Below, piece by piece: positions 10,116 to 17,606 of a stretch of 64,000 bases of DNA. Origin of the DNA: Bacteroidales bacterium (GTDB lineage: Bacteria; Bacteroidota; Bacteroidia; Bacteroidales; UBA4417); assembly GCA_016707785.1 (NCBI GenBank), contig JADJGZ010000018.1, positions 62,001 through 126,000 of the forward strand. The letters are read 5' to 3'. The position numbers were made by a program, and so were the translations under genes. Under the pieces are notes generated by a model, which was not told where the DNA came from, ran no database searches, and was given only the letters and a program-made list of their open reading frames with translations. The first letter of the stretch is position 1; each line of letters starts with the position of its first letter.

Positions 10116-10292
10116 GCTTAGATATTAATTGAAGTATTAAGCAGAGTTAAAAATATTGAAAAAATGAAATTCAAGGAGCTGAGCGATTACAATTATTAAT
10201 TGATTTTCAATCCTTTAAATACTTCTATTTTATCTGGTTAAGAATAAATATTCACTTATCCCCAAAAATGTTCAGAGTTACATATTTTTCCC

Positions 10293-10300
10293 TATATTTG
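10293..10300 (+). promoter_or_regulatory. -7 box TATATTTG for the cold-shock gene
   Basis: A perfect TAnnTTTG match 23 bp upstream of the cold-shock ATG. The -33 position is weak. If used, the mRNA leader is only about 15-20 nt, much shorter than the long thermosensing leader of enterobacterial cspA. Confidence 0.5.
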
Positions 10301-10323
10301 CGCAAATTTTTTTAACAAACATC

Positions 10324-10515
10324 ATGAAACAAGGTAAAGTAAAATTTTTCAATGAATCCAAAGGATTTGGATTTATTAAAGACGATGAATCAGGAACTGA
10401 GTACTTCGTACATGTAACCGGATTGGTTGACCAGATTAAAGAGAACGATGAAGTCTCTTTTGATTTGAAAGAAGGAAAGAAAGGATTGAATGCGGTAAAT
10501 GTAAAACAACTATAG
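10324..10515 (+). CDS. Cold-shock domain protein
   Basis: A 63-residue single cold-shock domain. RNP1 is KGFGFIKDD (residues 13-21) and RNP2 is EYFVHVTGL. It binds single-stranded RNA or DNA and melts RNA structure in the cytoplasm. The length is typical for the short Bacteroidota CspA-type proteins. It is monocistronic: its own promoter box lies upstream and an intrinsic terminator begins 34 bp after the stop. Confidence 0.93.
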   Translation: MKQGKVKFFNESKGFGFIKDDESGTEYFVHVTGLVDQIKENDEVSFDLKEGKKGLNAVNVKQL

Positions 10516-10549
10516 TTTTATAGAAGGTATTGATAACACATTTCCTTGA

Positions 10550-10572
10550 CCCCGCACTATGCGGGGTTTTTT
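10550..10572 (+). terminator. Intrinsic terminator after the cold-shock gene
   Basis: Stem ccccgc / gcgggg with a 5-nt loop (10556-10560), followed by six T residues at 10567-10572. It separates the cold-shock transcript from secDF. Confidence 0.88.
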
Positions 10573-10610
10573 ATTTTAAATTGTTTTGCGGTTATTCTTT
10601 TGATAGTCGG

Positions 10611-10641
10611 TTTGTTATTTGACAATACATTTCTATCTTTG
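10611..10641 (+). promoter_or_regulatory. Complete Bacteroidota promoter for secDF (TTTG-N19-TATCTTTG)
   Basis: TTTG at 10611-10614, a spacer of exactly 19 bp, then TATCTTTG at 10634-10641. This matches both boxes and the spacing of the housekeeping consensus (TTTG, about 19 bp, TAnnTTTG). It lies 48 bp upstream of the ATG at 10690, which supports that start and excludes the longer open frame beginning at 10546. Confidence 0.8.
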
Positions 10642-10689
10642 CAGGCTCAAAAAAAGTACGTTTACGTTAACTATCTAAATTCTAATCAC

Positions 10690-13600
10690 ATGCAGAATAA
10701 AGGCGCAATTCGTTTTTTTGCTATCGCGTTTGCCCTGGTGTGCCTTTTCCAACTCTCCTTCACCATCGTTGCCCGGATTACTGAGAAAAAAGCCAGTAAT
10801 TATGCTAACAACGAGGAGGTTATGGCGCTTGCCAAACAACTTTCCAAAGGAGATGCCGCCAAACAGGCTACAATCGCCGACTCTTTAGCAGCAGTGCGCG
10901 AGCGATATTATCTTGACTCGGTTTCTAACCAATCGGTCTACAACATCCTGCTTCGTAAATACACTTACAAAGAGTGTAAAGAACGTGAAATCAACCTCGG
11001 TCTTGACCTGAAGGGTGGTATGAACGTTACTATGGAAGTATCAGTAGCTGATGTAGTTAATGCAATGTCAGGATACAGCACAAATCCTACTTTCAAAAAA
11101 GCTATGGCTCTCGCTGCCGAAAAGCAGAAAAACAGCCAGAGTAACTTTGTCACCCTTTTTGGTGAATCCTTTAAGGAAGTAGATCCTAATGCCAAGCTCT
11201 CTGCTATCTTTGGCCGCATGGAACTCAGGGATAAGATAAAACCCAATTCTACCAACGAAGAGGTTTTAGCCGTTATCCGCACTGAGTGTAATGATGCCTA
11301 CGATCGTACTTTTAACATTCTTCGTAACCGTATCGACCGTTTTGGTGTAACACAGCCAAATATTCAAAAATTAAATGCCAGCGACCGTATCCTTATTGAG
11401 TTACCTGGTATCAAAGAACCTGAGCGTGTACGTAAGCTCCTGCAAGGATCTGCTAAACTGGAATTCTGGGAAACCTATCAGTTTACCCAATTGGAAAGCT
11501 ATTTCAGCGAAGCGAATAAGCGCCTTGCCAATACTGATATTTCTGACTCTACCAACATCAATCCTGCTGATTCAGCCGGGGCAGTAAAATCTGCTGATTC
11601 TACTGCAGCTGTTGCAAAAGTTGCTGATTCAACCAAATCAAAATCTGACCTGGTTGAGAGGTTAAAGAAAGATACCTCTGCAAAAGCTAAGGATGACCAG
11701 AGTTTTGAAAAATATGCCAAGGAAAATCCCCTGTTTGCTTACCTGCGTCCTGCAATTTACCAGGGCAAAGATGGAAGATACTACCCAAGCGACAGGTCAA
11801 CCGTTGGTTTTGCTGCCATTAAGGATACTGCAAGGGTTAATTACCTGTTGAATAAAGTAAAGAACCTTTTCCCACGTAACCTGAACCTTGTATGGGCTGT
11901 TAAACCTGCTAAAGAAGCTCCCGAAGTACTTGAGCTTTATGCCCTTCGTTCAGTAAATCGCGAAAATACTGCCTCACTCGGTGGTGATGTTATCGTTGAT
12001 GCACGTCAGGATTATGATCAGAATGGCAAAGTAGAAGTTGCCATGAATATGAATACAGAAGGTGCCAAGATCTGGCGTAACCTCACTGCCGATAATGTTG
12101 GCAAACAGGTTGCTATCGTTCTCGATGGATATGTTTACTCAGCACCAAATGTAAATGATGAAATTCCTAATGGAAGATCTTCTATTAGTGGTAACTTCAC
12201 CATTGAAGAAGGACAAGACCTTGCAAATGTTCTGAAAGCCGGTAAACTGCCTGCTCCTGCACGTATTGTACAGGAAGAAGTTGTAGGACCTTCACTTGGA
12301 AAAGAATCCATCAATTCCGGATTCCTTTCATTCGTAATCGCATTCGTCCTGGTACTGCTTTACATGCAGTTCTATTATTCCAAAGCAGGCCTTGTTGCCA
12401 ATTTGGCTCTTATTATCAACGTATTTTTCCTTATTGGTGTTCTTGCTTCTATCGGAGCAGTACTTACCCTCCCGGGTATCGCCGGTATCGTGCTTACTTT
12501 AGGTATGGCAGTGGATGCAAACGTAATTATCTACGAACGAATACGTGAAGAAATCCGGGCAGGCAAAGGGACAAGATTATCAATCACCGATGGTTTCAAA
12601 CACGCTTACTCCGCCATTATCGACGGTAACGTTACCACAATCATCACCGGTATTGTTTTATATGTGTTCGGTTCAGGACCTATCCAGGGTTTCGCAACTA
12701 CCTTGATTATCGGTATTCTGACTTCACTTTTCTCAGCTATCTTCATTTCGAGACTCGTGTTTGAGAATATGTTGAATCGTAATATCAACATTACCTTTGG
12801 GAACAAGTACACCATTAATGCTTTTACAAATGTGAAGATCAATTTCATCGGTATTCGCAAGAAATTGTACATTGTTTCCATCGCTGTCATCCTTATAGGT
12901 CTGATCTCCTTGGCAACCAAGGGTTTGAACTTTGGAGTTGATTTCTCGGGAGGTCGTTCTTATATCGTACGTTTCGACCAGCCTGTTAAAGTAAATGATA
13001 TTCGGGAATCACTTTCAAAACAATTTGGAGATGCACCTGAAGTAAAGACTTTTGGTGGAGATGACCAGGTAAAGATCACCACGAAATTTATGGTGGAAGA
13101 TAAATCAGAAAAAGCTGACTCCATCATTGAAAGTAAGATGTTTGCCGGTCTGCAGAATATGTTCAAAGCAAAACTTAGCTTTAATGATTTCAGTACATCA
13201 AATATCACAATTGGAATCCTGAATTCACAGAAAGTGGACCCAGCAATCTCTGATGATATTAAGAAATCAGCTATCATGGCCCTCGTCTTTGCACTTCTTG
13301 CGATCTTCCTTTATATTGCAATCCGTTTCCGCAAATGGCAGTTTGGACTTGGAGGTGTTATTTCGCTATTCCATGACTCATTGATAGTAATCTCAATGTA
13401 CTCGATTTTTTATAGCATTTTACCTTTTAACCTTGAGGTTGACCAGGCATTCATCGCTGCAGTATTAACTGTAATCGGGTATTCCATTAATGACTCTGTA
13501 ATTATCTTTGACAGGATCCGTGAATGGACCGCACTCTATCCCAAACGGGATCTGCAAACCAATATGAATGGAGCAATGAACAGTACACTTGGACGAACAG

Positions 13601-13815
13601 TTAACACTGCCGGTACAACGCTGGTGGTTCTCTTAGCCATTATGATCTTTGGCGGGGATGTTATCCGCGGGTTCATCTTTGCATTGCTTGTAGGTATTGG
13701 AGTGGGAACTTACTCTTCAATTTTCAATGCAACTCCGATTGCTTATGATTTCCTTGAAATTCAGAGAAAGCGAAGAGAGAAAAAACTTGCAAACAGTACT
13801 CAATCTGTAAAATAA
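10690..13815 (+). CDS. secDF: Protein translocase subunit SecDF (fused)
   Basis: A 1041-residue fusion of SecD and SecF, the proton-driven RND-type helper of the SecYEG translocon that pulls preproteins out on the periplasmic side. TM1 is near residues 7-27. The large periplasmic P1 domain carries the D1 signature LGLDLKGGMNVTMEV and an unusually charged Ala/Asp/Ser-rich insertion (about residues 290-340) within it, as often in Bacteroidota SecDF. SecD TM helices follow (ITGIVLYVFGSGPIQGFATTL), then the SecF half opens with a TM and LNFGVDFSGGRSY, ending IGYSINDSVIIFDRIRE and a cytoplasmic basic tail. The fusion is the normal state in this phylum. Monocistronic, with its own promoter and a strong terminator. 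Confidence 0.96.
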   Translation: MQNKGAIRFFAIAFALVCLFQLSFTIVARITEKKASNYANNEEVMALAKQLSKGDAAKQATIADSLAAVRERYYLDSVSNQSVYNILLRKYTYKECKEREINLGLDLKGGMNVTMEVSVADVVNAMSGYSTNPTFKKAMALAAEKQKNSQSNFVTLFGESFKEVDPNAKLSAIFGRMELRDKIKPNSTNEEVLAVIRTECNDAYDRTFNILRNRIDRFGVTQPNIQKLNASDRILIELPGIKEPERVRKLLQGSAKLEFWETYQFTQLESYFSEANKRLANTDISDSTNINPADSAGAVKSADSTAAVAKVADSTKSKSDLVERLKKDTSAKAKDDQSFEKYAKENPLFAYLRPAIYQGKDGRYYPSDRSTVGFAAIKDTARVNYLLNKVKNLFPRNLNLVWAVKPAKEAPEVLELYALRSVNRENTASLGGDVIVDARQDYDQNGKVEVAMNMNTEGAKIWRNLTADNVGKQVAIVLDGYVYSAPNVNDEIPNGRSSISGNFTIEEGQDLANVLKAGKLPAPARIVQEEVVGPSLGKESINSGFLSFVIAFVLVLLYMQFYYSKAGLVANLALIINVFFLIGVLASIGAVLTLPGIAGIVLTLGMAVDANVIIYERIREEIRAGKGTRLSITDGFKHAYSAIIDGNVTTIITGIVLYVFGSGPIQGFATTLIIGILTSLFSAIFISRLVFENMLNRNINITFGNKYTINAFTNVKINFIGIRKKLYIVSIAVILIGLISLATKGLNFGVDFSGGRSYIVRFDQPVKVNDIRESLSKQFGDAPEVKTFGGDDQVKITTKFMVEDKSEKADSIIESKMFAGLQNMFKAKLSFNDFSTSNITIGILNSQKVDPAISDDIKKSAIMALVFALLAIFLYIAIRFRKWQFGLGGVISLFHDSLIVISMYSIFYSILPFNLEVDQAFIAAVLTVIGYSINDSVIIFDRIREWTALYPKRDLQTNMNGAMNSTLGRTVNTAGTTLVVLLAIMIFGGDVIRGFIFALLVGIGVGTYSSIFNATPIAYDFLEIQRKRREKKLANSTQSVK

Positions 13816-13821
13816 ATTTTC

Positions 13822-13858
13822 AAAAAAAATCGCCTGTAAATTACAGGCGATTTTTTTT
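13822..13858. terminator. Bidirectional intrinsic terminator between secDF and the two-component operon
   Basis: Stem cgcctgtaa / ttacaggcg (13831-13839, 13841-13849), with eight A residues on the left and eight T on the right, so it can end transcription on both strands: secDF from the left and the two-component operon from the right. Confidence 0.92.
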
Positions 13859-13901
13859 ACATATAGTTCCGTTTTTTATATCCAAAGTATTGTGCTATTA
13901 A

Positions 13902-14036
13902 CTATTTCTCATTATCAGAATATGAATCAGGTTCCTTCTTCTTCCCTGAAATTAAAACCTTTGTAAAGAAATAAATACACAAAGCTGTAACAATTGCTAC
14001 TGTTGACAACCACATTAGTAAAGCAGGGTTTGACAT
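13902..14036 (-). CDS. 44-residue single-span membrane protein, possibly a transporter small subunit
   Basis: A short ORF, ATG at 14036-14034, stop at 13902-13904. It begins 7 nt after the stop of the histidine kinase (14044), so it should be the third gene of that operon. The peptide starts MSNPALLMW, has one hydrophobic helix (about residues 5-24, LLMWLSTVAIVTALCIYFF) and ends in a charged cytosolic tail GKKKEPDSYSDNE. From memory, this shape and the EPDSY tail resemble the small MetS-like subunits that accompany NSS-family sodium symporters in Bacteroidota, but no transporter is adjacent. Function is therefore open; a kinase-associated micropeptide is an alternative. Confidence 0.55.
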   Translation of the reverse strand: MSNPALLMWLSTVAIVTALCIYFFTKVLISGKKKEPDSYSDNEK

Positions 14037-14043
14037 ATTTCAA

Positions 14044-15411
14044 TTAATCTATTTGGTATCTAGCAAATTTTATTTCAATTTTAGTTCCGTTTTCAACTTT
14101 TGAGTCCAGTCTGAATTCTGCATGATGAATCTCCAGTATTTTCTTAACCAGAGAAAGGCCAATTCCAAATCCACCTTTATATAAAACATTTGAAGCTCTG
14201 GTGAAAGGCTTTAGAACATTTTCAATATCCTTCTCAGGAATACCTATTCCTTTATCAGAAATTATCAGAACTATATGACTTCCTAAAACAGACATTGATA
14301 TTGTGACTTCATCAGATGAGAACTTGCAAGCATTCTCAATCAGATTTTGAATTGCAATTTGTAACAAACCTGAGTTTCCATTGATAAGAAGTTCACCCTC
14401 ATCTTCAGGATATTGAATACTTGATACAATCTTTCTTTCGAAATATCTTTCTTTAACATGCTGTATTGCAATGAATAATACTTCGTCAATCCTGATGGTG
14501 GACTTATTGATTTCATTTGAAACATTTACCTGTGCAAGTTCAAGCAAACTATTTAATAATGAATTAAGGTGCTTTAGATCACTCATCTGACGATGGGTAA
14601 ATTCAACATATTCAGTGTATTCAGGTTTTCTGCGTAACAGATAATCTATTTCTGCAATCATTACCGTTATCGGTGTTCTTAATTCATGTGATGCATTTGA
14701 TATGAAATCCTCCTGGTTTTTGAAAGCGATCTCAAGATTAGCAAGCATATCATTGAATGTCATTGCCAATTGCTCCAGTTCATCACTTCTATCACCTTCA
14801 TCAAGTCTTTCATTTAATCTGGAGGGATTAATATTCTTGACGGATTGGATAAATATTGAAATAGGTTTAATAGCTCTTTTTGCAAAAATGTATGATAAAA
14901 GCACTGATAGCCAGGCACTAAATAAAACACTCCAAAATAGAATCTCTCTTAAATCAAGCAGTTTCTCTCGTCGGTATTTATCAAACGCAACTACATACAC
15001 ATATATTGATTTCAATTTTGAATCATATTTATAGCAGGCTCCATCCTTATCCTTAATTGAGAAATAACGGAAATCTTCGGGAGAATTTTGGCTGATGACT
15101 TCAGATGTCAGATAATTAATATTATACCCGTATAAACGATTCAGATCAGCATCGGCAATGAAAATCTCTTCATTTTTCCATGAAAGTGTTGACTGATGAA
15201 TTCTTTTGAGTAAGGTAGTATCAATTTCAGTAAAATTGGCATACAAAATGGCAGTATTCTTAGCTCGGTTCAATAAGTTTTCCCTGAACCTGTTCCTTTG
15301 GCTGGAATATGAAAAATAATAGACCAGGAATGAAAAAAATAATAGGATTCCCACAACAGTAAGTGTAAATTGAAGCGATAACTTAAGTTTGAGGTTTAGT
15401 CTATATTTCAT
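14044..15411 (-). CDS. Sensor histidine kinase (HAMP, HisKA, HATPase), OmpR-type partner
   Basis: 455 residues from the ATG at 15411; its start overlaps the last 11 nt of the response-regulator gene. Layout: TM1 (about residues 13-33), a short periplasmic sensor of about 120 residues, TM2, HAMP (FAKRAIKPISIFIQSV), HisKA with the phospho-acceptor His in FISNASHELRTPITVM, then the HATPase N box (NLIENACKFS), G1 DKGIGIPEKD and G2 GFGIGLSLVKK. It autophosphorylates on an unknown envelope signal and passes phosphate to the regulator at 15401. Both genes plus the small ORF at 13902 form one operon. Confidence 0.93.
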   Translation of the reverse strand: MKYRLNLKLKLSLQFTLTVVGILLFFSFLVYYFSYSSQRNRFRENLLNRAKNTAILYANFTEIDTTLLKRIHQSTLSWKNEEIFIADADLNRLYGYNINYLTSEVISQNSPEDFRYFSIKDKDGACYKYDSKLKSIYVYVVAFDKYRREKLLDLREILFWSVLFSAWLSVLLSYIFAKRAIKPISIFIQSVKNINPSRLNERLDEGDRSDELEQLAMTFNDMLANLEIAFKNQEDFISNASHELRTPITVMIAEIDYLLRRKPEYTEYVEFTHRQMSDLKHLNSLLNSLLELAQVNVSNEINKSTIRIDEVLFIAIQHVKERYFERKIVSSIQYPEDEGELLINGNSGLLQIAIQNLIENACKFSSDEVTISMSVLGSHIVLIISDKGIGIPEKDIENVLKPFTRASNVLYKGGFGIGLSLVKKILEIHHAEFRLDSKVENGTKIEIKFARYQID

Positions 15412-16090
15412 TTTCTGAGCAATAAAATCCAAAACCAAATTTTGTATGTATTAATTTCTTGTCGAAACCTTTATCAACCTTTTTCCGCAGGTAATTCACA
15501 TAGACATCAATAATATTTGTGCCAGGATCAAAGTCAATACCCCAAACATTCTCAATAATATATTCCCTGGTAAGCAGAACTCCTTTGTTCTTCATGAAGG
15601 TTTCCAACAAACAGCTTTCTTTTGCTGTTAACTCAATTCTTTTGCCTGACCTGAACACTGTTTTCGTATTTGTATCCATTTCCAGGTCAGCTACCTTCAG
15701 TTTATCTGAATCATTCTTTACTTCAGATCTACGCAGAAATACATTGATTCTGGCAATAAGCTCTCTAAAATCAATTGGCTTAATAATGTAATCATCGGCT
15801 CCTGCATCAAATCCATTCATTTTATGGTCCGATGTTCCTAAAGCTGTGATCATAATTATTGGTACGTTTTTGTTTGCCTTTCGGATTTCTTTACAGAGTT
15901 CATACCCATTGATCAAAGGTAAATTGATATCCAACAGGACGAGGTTATAAGAATTCTGGGAAATCAACTGTTTCCCGCTATAGCCATCATATGCAATATC
16001 AACGTCATAACCATTTTCTTGGAGTTGCTTACCAATAATATCAGCGAGCCTGTGTTCATCTTCAATTAATACAAGCTTGATTTTTTCCAT
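15401..16090 (-). CDS. OmpR/PhoB-type response regulator
   Basis: 229 residues from the ATG at 16090; a second ATG at 16099 is possible but leaves almost no leader after the promoter box. The receiver domain has the acidic pair in LIEDEHRL, the phospho-Asp in LVLLDINLPLINGYEL, the Thr in IMITALG and the Lys in DYIIKPIDF. The C-terminal winged helix (about residues 135-229) ends in the usual NIIDVYVNYLRKKVDKGF recognition segment and GFGFYC wing. It should bind direct repeats upstream of its own gene (16143-16186), implying autoregulation. The divergent metabolic cluster starting at 16472 is a plausible target. Confidence 0.94.
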   Translation of the reverse strand: MEKIKLVLIEDEHRLADIIGKQLQENGYDVDIAYDGYSGKQLISQNSYNLVLLDINLPLINGYELCKEIRKANKNVPIIMITALGTSDHKMNGFDAGADDYIIKPIDFRELIARINVFLRRSEVKNDSDKLKVADLEMDTNTKTVFRSGKRIELTAKESCLLETFMKNKGVLLTREYIIENVWGIDFDPGTNIIDVYVNYLRKKVDKGFDKKLIHTKFGFGFYCSENEI

Positions 16091-16110
16091 CAGTTTCATC
16101 AATTGTAATA

Positions 16111-16118
16111 CAAATATA
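16111..16118 (-). promoter_or_regulatory. -7 box TATATTTG for the two-component operon
   Basis: On the minus strand the bases 16118-16111 read TATATTTG, a perfect TAnnTTTG match 20 bp before the ATG at 16090. The -33 position has no TTTG, as expected for an activator-dependent promoter; the regulator repeats begin just upstream of it. Confidence 0.6.
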
Positions 16119-16142
16119 ACTTACTCAATCAGAGTTAGTGAA

Positions 16143-16186
16143 TTCTAATCAGTTTCTAATTAATTTCTAATCAGTCTTTAACTAAC
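16143..16186. promoter_or_regulatory. Phased direct repeats, likely operator of the response regulator
   Basis: Four consecutive 11-bp units: TTCTAATCAGT (16143-16153), TTCTAATTAAT (16154-16164), TTCTAATCAGT (16165-16175) and a diverged CTTTAACTAAC (16176-16186). An 11-bp period puts every unit on the same DNA face, which is how OmpR-family dimers bind head-to-tail repeats. The block sits just upstream of the -33 position of the two-component promoter, and between it and the divergent cluster at 16472. Confidence 0.7.
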
Positions 16187-16278
16187 GGTTTCAAGGTTCT
16201 TGTATAGCTTTGATTAAGAAAAGCAATATACTTTAAACTTCAGATCTGGATGAAAAAATAAAATTTCCAGTTGAACTG

Positions 16279-16344
16279 ATGATCTTCTTGTTTTGGGCTT
16301 TGATAATTGGATTAATGATCAGTGTCAAAATATTCTTTTTTTAA
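16279..16344 (+). CDS. Possible 21-residue hydrophobic peptide
   Basis: ATG at 16279, stop at 16342-16344. The peptide MIFLFWALIIGLMISVKIFFF is almost entirely a single transmembrane helix. The frame stays open upstream to a CTG at 16246 that would add an acidic N-terminus (LDEKIKFPVEL). No clear ribosome-binding site. It lies between the operator repeats and the opine-dehydrogenase gene. Could be a real micropeptide or chance AT-rich sequence. The remainder of the 16100-16471 spacer holds only the operator and promoter boxes. Confidence 0.22.
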   Translation: MIFLFWALIIGLMISVKIFFF

Positions 16345-16471
16345 AAGCAGCAGATGAACCAGCCAGCTTGAATAATTTACATAAAGACAATTAAAGTTCA
16401 TCTAGCACAACCAGACTTTGAATGACATCGTAGTAAAATTAACAATGAATCAAGGCTTCAAGACACTTAAG

Positions 16472-17599
16472 ATGGGAACAATAAATGAAATACAAAAAAA
16501 ACCAATAGCTGTTATTGGGGCTGGGAACGGAGGACAAGCCATGGCCGGCCATCTTGCTATTATGGGATATAATGTTCATCTTTATAACAGGGGTGATGAA
16601 AGGTTGTGGGGAATTCGTTCCATTGGAGGAATTGAGTTAAGCGGTGCTGTTAAAGGATTTGGGGAAATCACTCTGACTACGAATTCAATCAGGGAGGCTA
16701 TTGAAGGTGTTGAATTTATCATGGTAGTCGTTCCTGCCAATGCTCATAGATTAATAGCTGAAGAAATTGCTCCTTTTCTGATTGATGGTCAGATTATTAT
16801 ACTTCATCCCGGCAGGACTTTAGGTGCATTGGAATTCAAACAAGTCCTTGTCCAGAAAAATATATTCGCTGATGTTATCGTGGCTGAAGCTCAAACATTT
16901 ATTTATGCTTGCAGAACCATTGGACCTGGTCAATCACACATTTTTAGCATTAAACAGTCAATCCCCGTTGCTTCAATCAGAGCTCATCTGATTCCTTCGA
17001 TGTTAAAGAAGCTCAGGTTGATTTATCCGCAATTTGTACCAGGAAACAATGTCTTCAATACTAGCTTCGATAATATTGGCAGCATTTTTCATCCTGCAAT
17101 AAGCATTCTGAACGCAGGATGGATTGAGGATAACTCTGATTTTAAATTTTATTATGATGGAGTGACCGAATCAGTTGCAAAAATACTGGAATACATTGAT
17201 GAGGAAAGAATTGCAGTAGCCGCGGCATTAGGGATACGGGCTTTAAGTGCAAAACAATGGCTCTATCTTGCTTATAGCGCATCAGGTGATAATTTGCTGG
17301 AATCTATGCGTAAACATTCAGGATATCGGGAAATATTGGCTCCCAGAACATTAAAAATGAGATATATAGAAGAAGATGTTCCATGCAGTCTTGTGCCAAT
17401 AGCCTCACTTGGCAGGATGTTGGGGATTCCAACTCCGACTATTGATGCGCTAATTCACCTTGCATCACTAATAAGTGACATAGATTACTTTAAGGAAGGG
17501 CGAAATGTTGACAGATTAGGAATTTCAGGAATGAGTTTATGGGAACTCAGACTGTTTGCAATAGGAGAAAAACGAATTTCACAAACTATACAACAATAA
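16472..17599 (+). CDS. Opine/octopine dehydrogenase family NAD(P)-dependent enzyme
   Basis: 375 residues from the ATG at 16472; ATG 16445 and TTG 16418 are alternatives in frame. The Rossmann fingerprint AVIGAGNGGQAMAGHLAIMG is near the N-terminus. The C-terminal half matches the octopine/nopaline dehydrogenase domain (PF02317 type): IFHPAISILNAGWIE with the catalytic His, then FYYDGVTESVAKILEYIDEERIAVAAALG. Family members reductively couple the amino group of an amino acid to a 2-oxo acid, giving an N-(carboxyalkyl) amino acid. First gene of a run with the cobalamin protein 7 bp downstream, so translation is likely coupled. The real substrates are unknown. Confidence 0.8.
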   Translation: MGTINEIQKKPIAVIGAGNGGQAMAGHLAIMGYNVHLYNRGDERLWGIRSIGGIELSGAVKGFGEITLTTNSIREAIEGVEFIMVVVPANAHRLIAEEIAPFLIDGQIIILHPGRTLGALEFKQVLVQKNIFADVIVAEAQTFIYACRTIGPGQSHIFSIKQSIPVASIRAHLIPSMLKKLRLIYPQFVPGNNVFNTSFDNIGSIFHPAISILNAGWIEDNSDFKFYYDGVTESVAKILEYIDEERIAVAAALGIRALSAKQWLYLAYSASGDNLLESMRKHSGYREILAPRTLKMRYIEEDVPCSLVPIASLGRMLGIPTPTIDALIHLASLISDIDYFKEGRNVDRLGISGMSLWELRLFAIGEKRISQTIQQ

Positions 17600-17606
17600 T
17601 AAGATT

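Noticed and set aside
10546..10689. N-terminal extension of SecDF
   Set aside because: It includes the cold-shock terminator and the perfect secDF promoter at 10611-10641, so transcription starts inside it; the ATG at 10690 gives a normal SecDF start.
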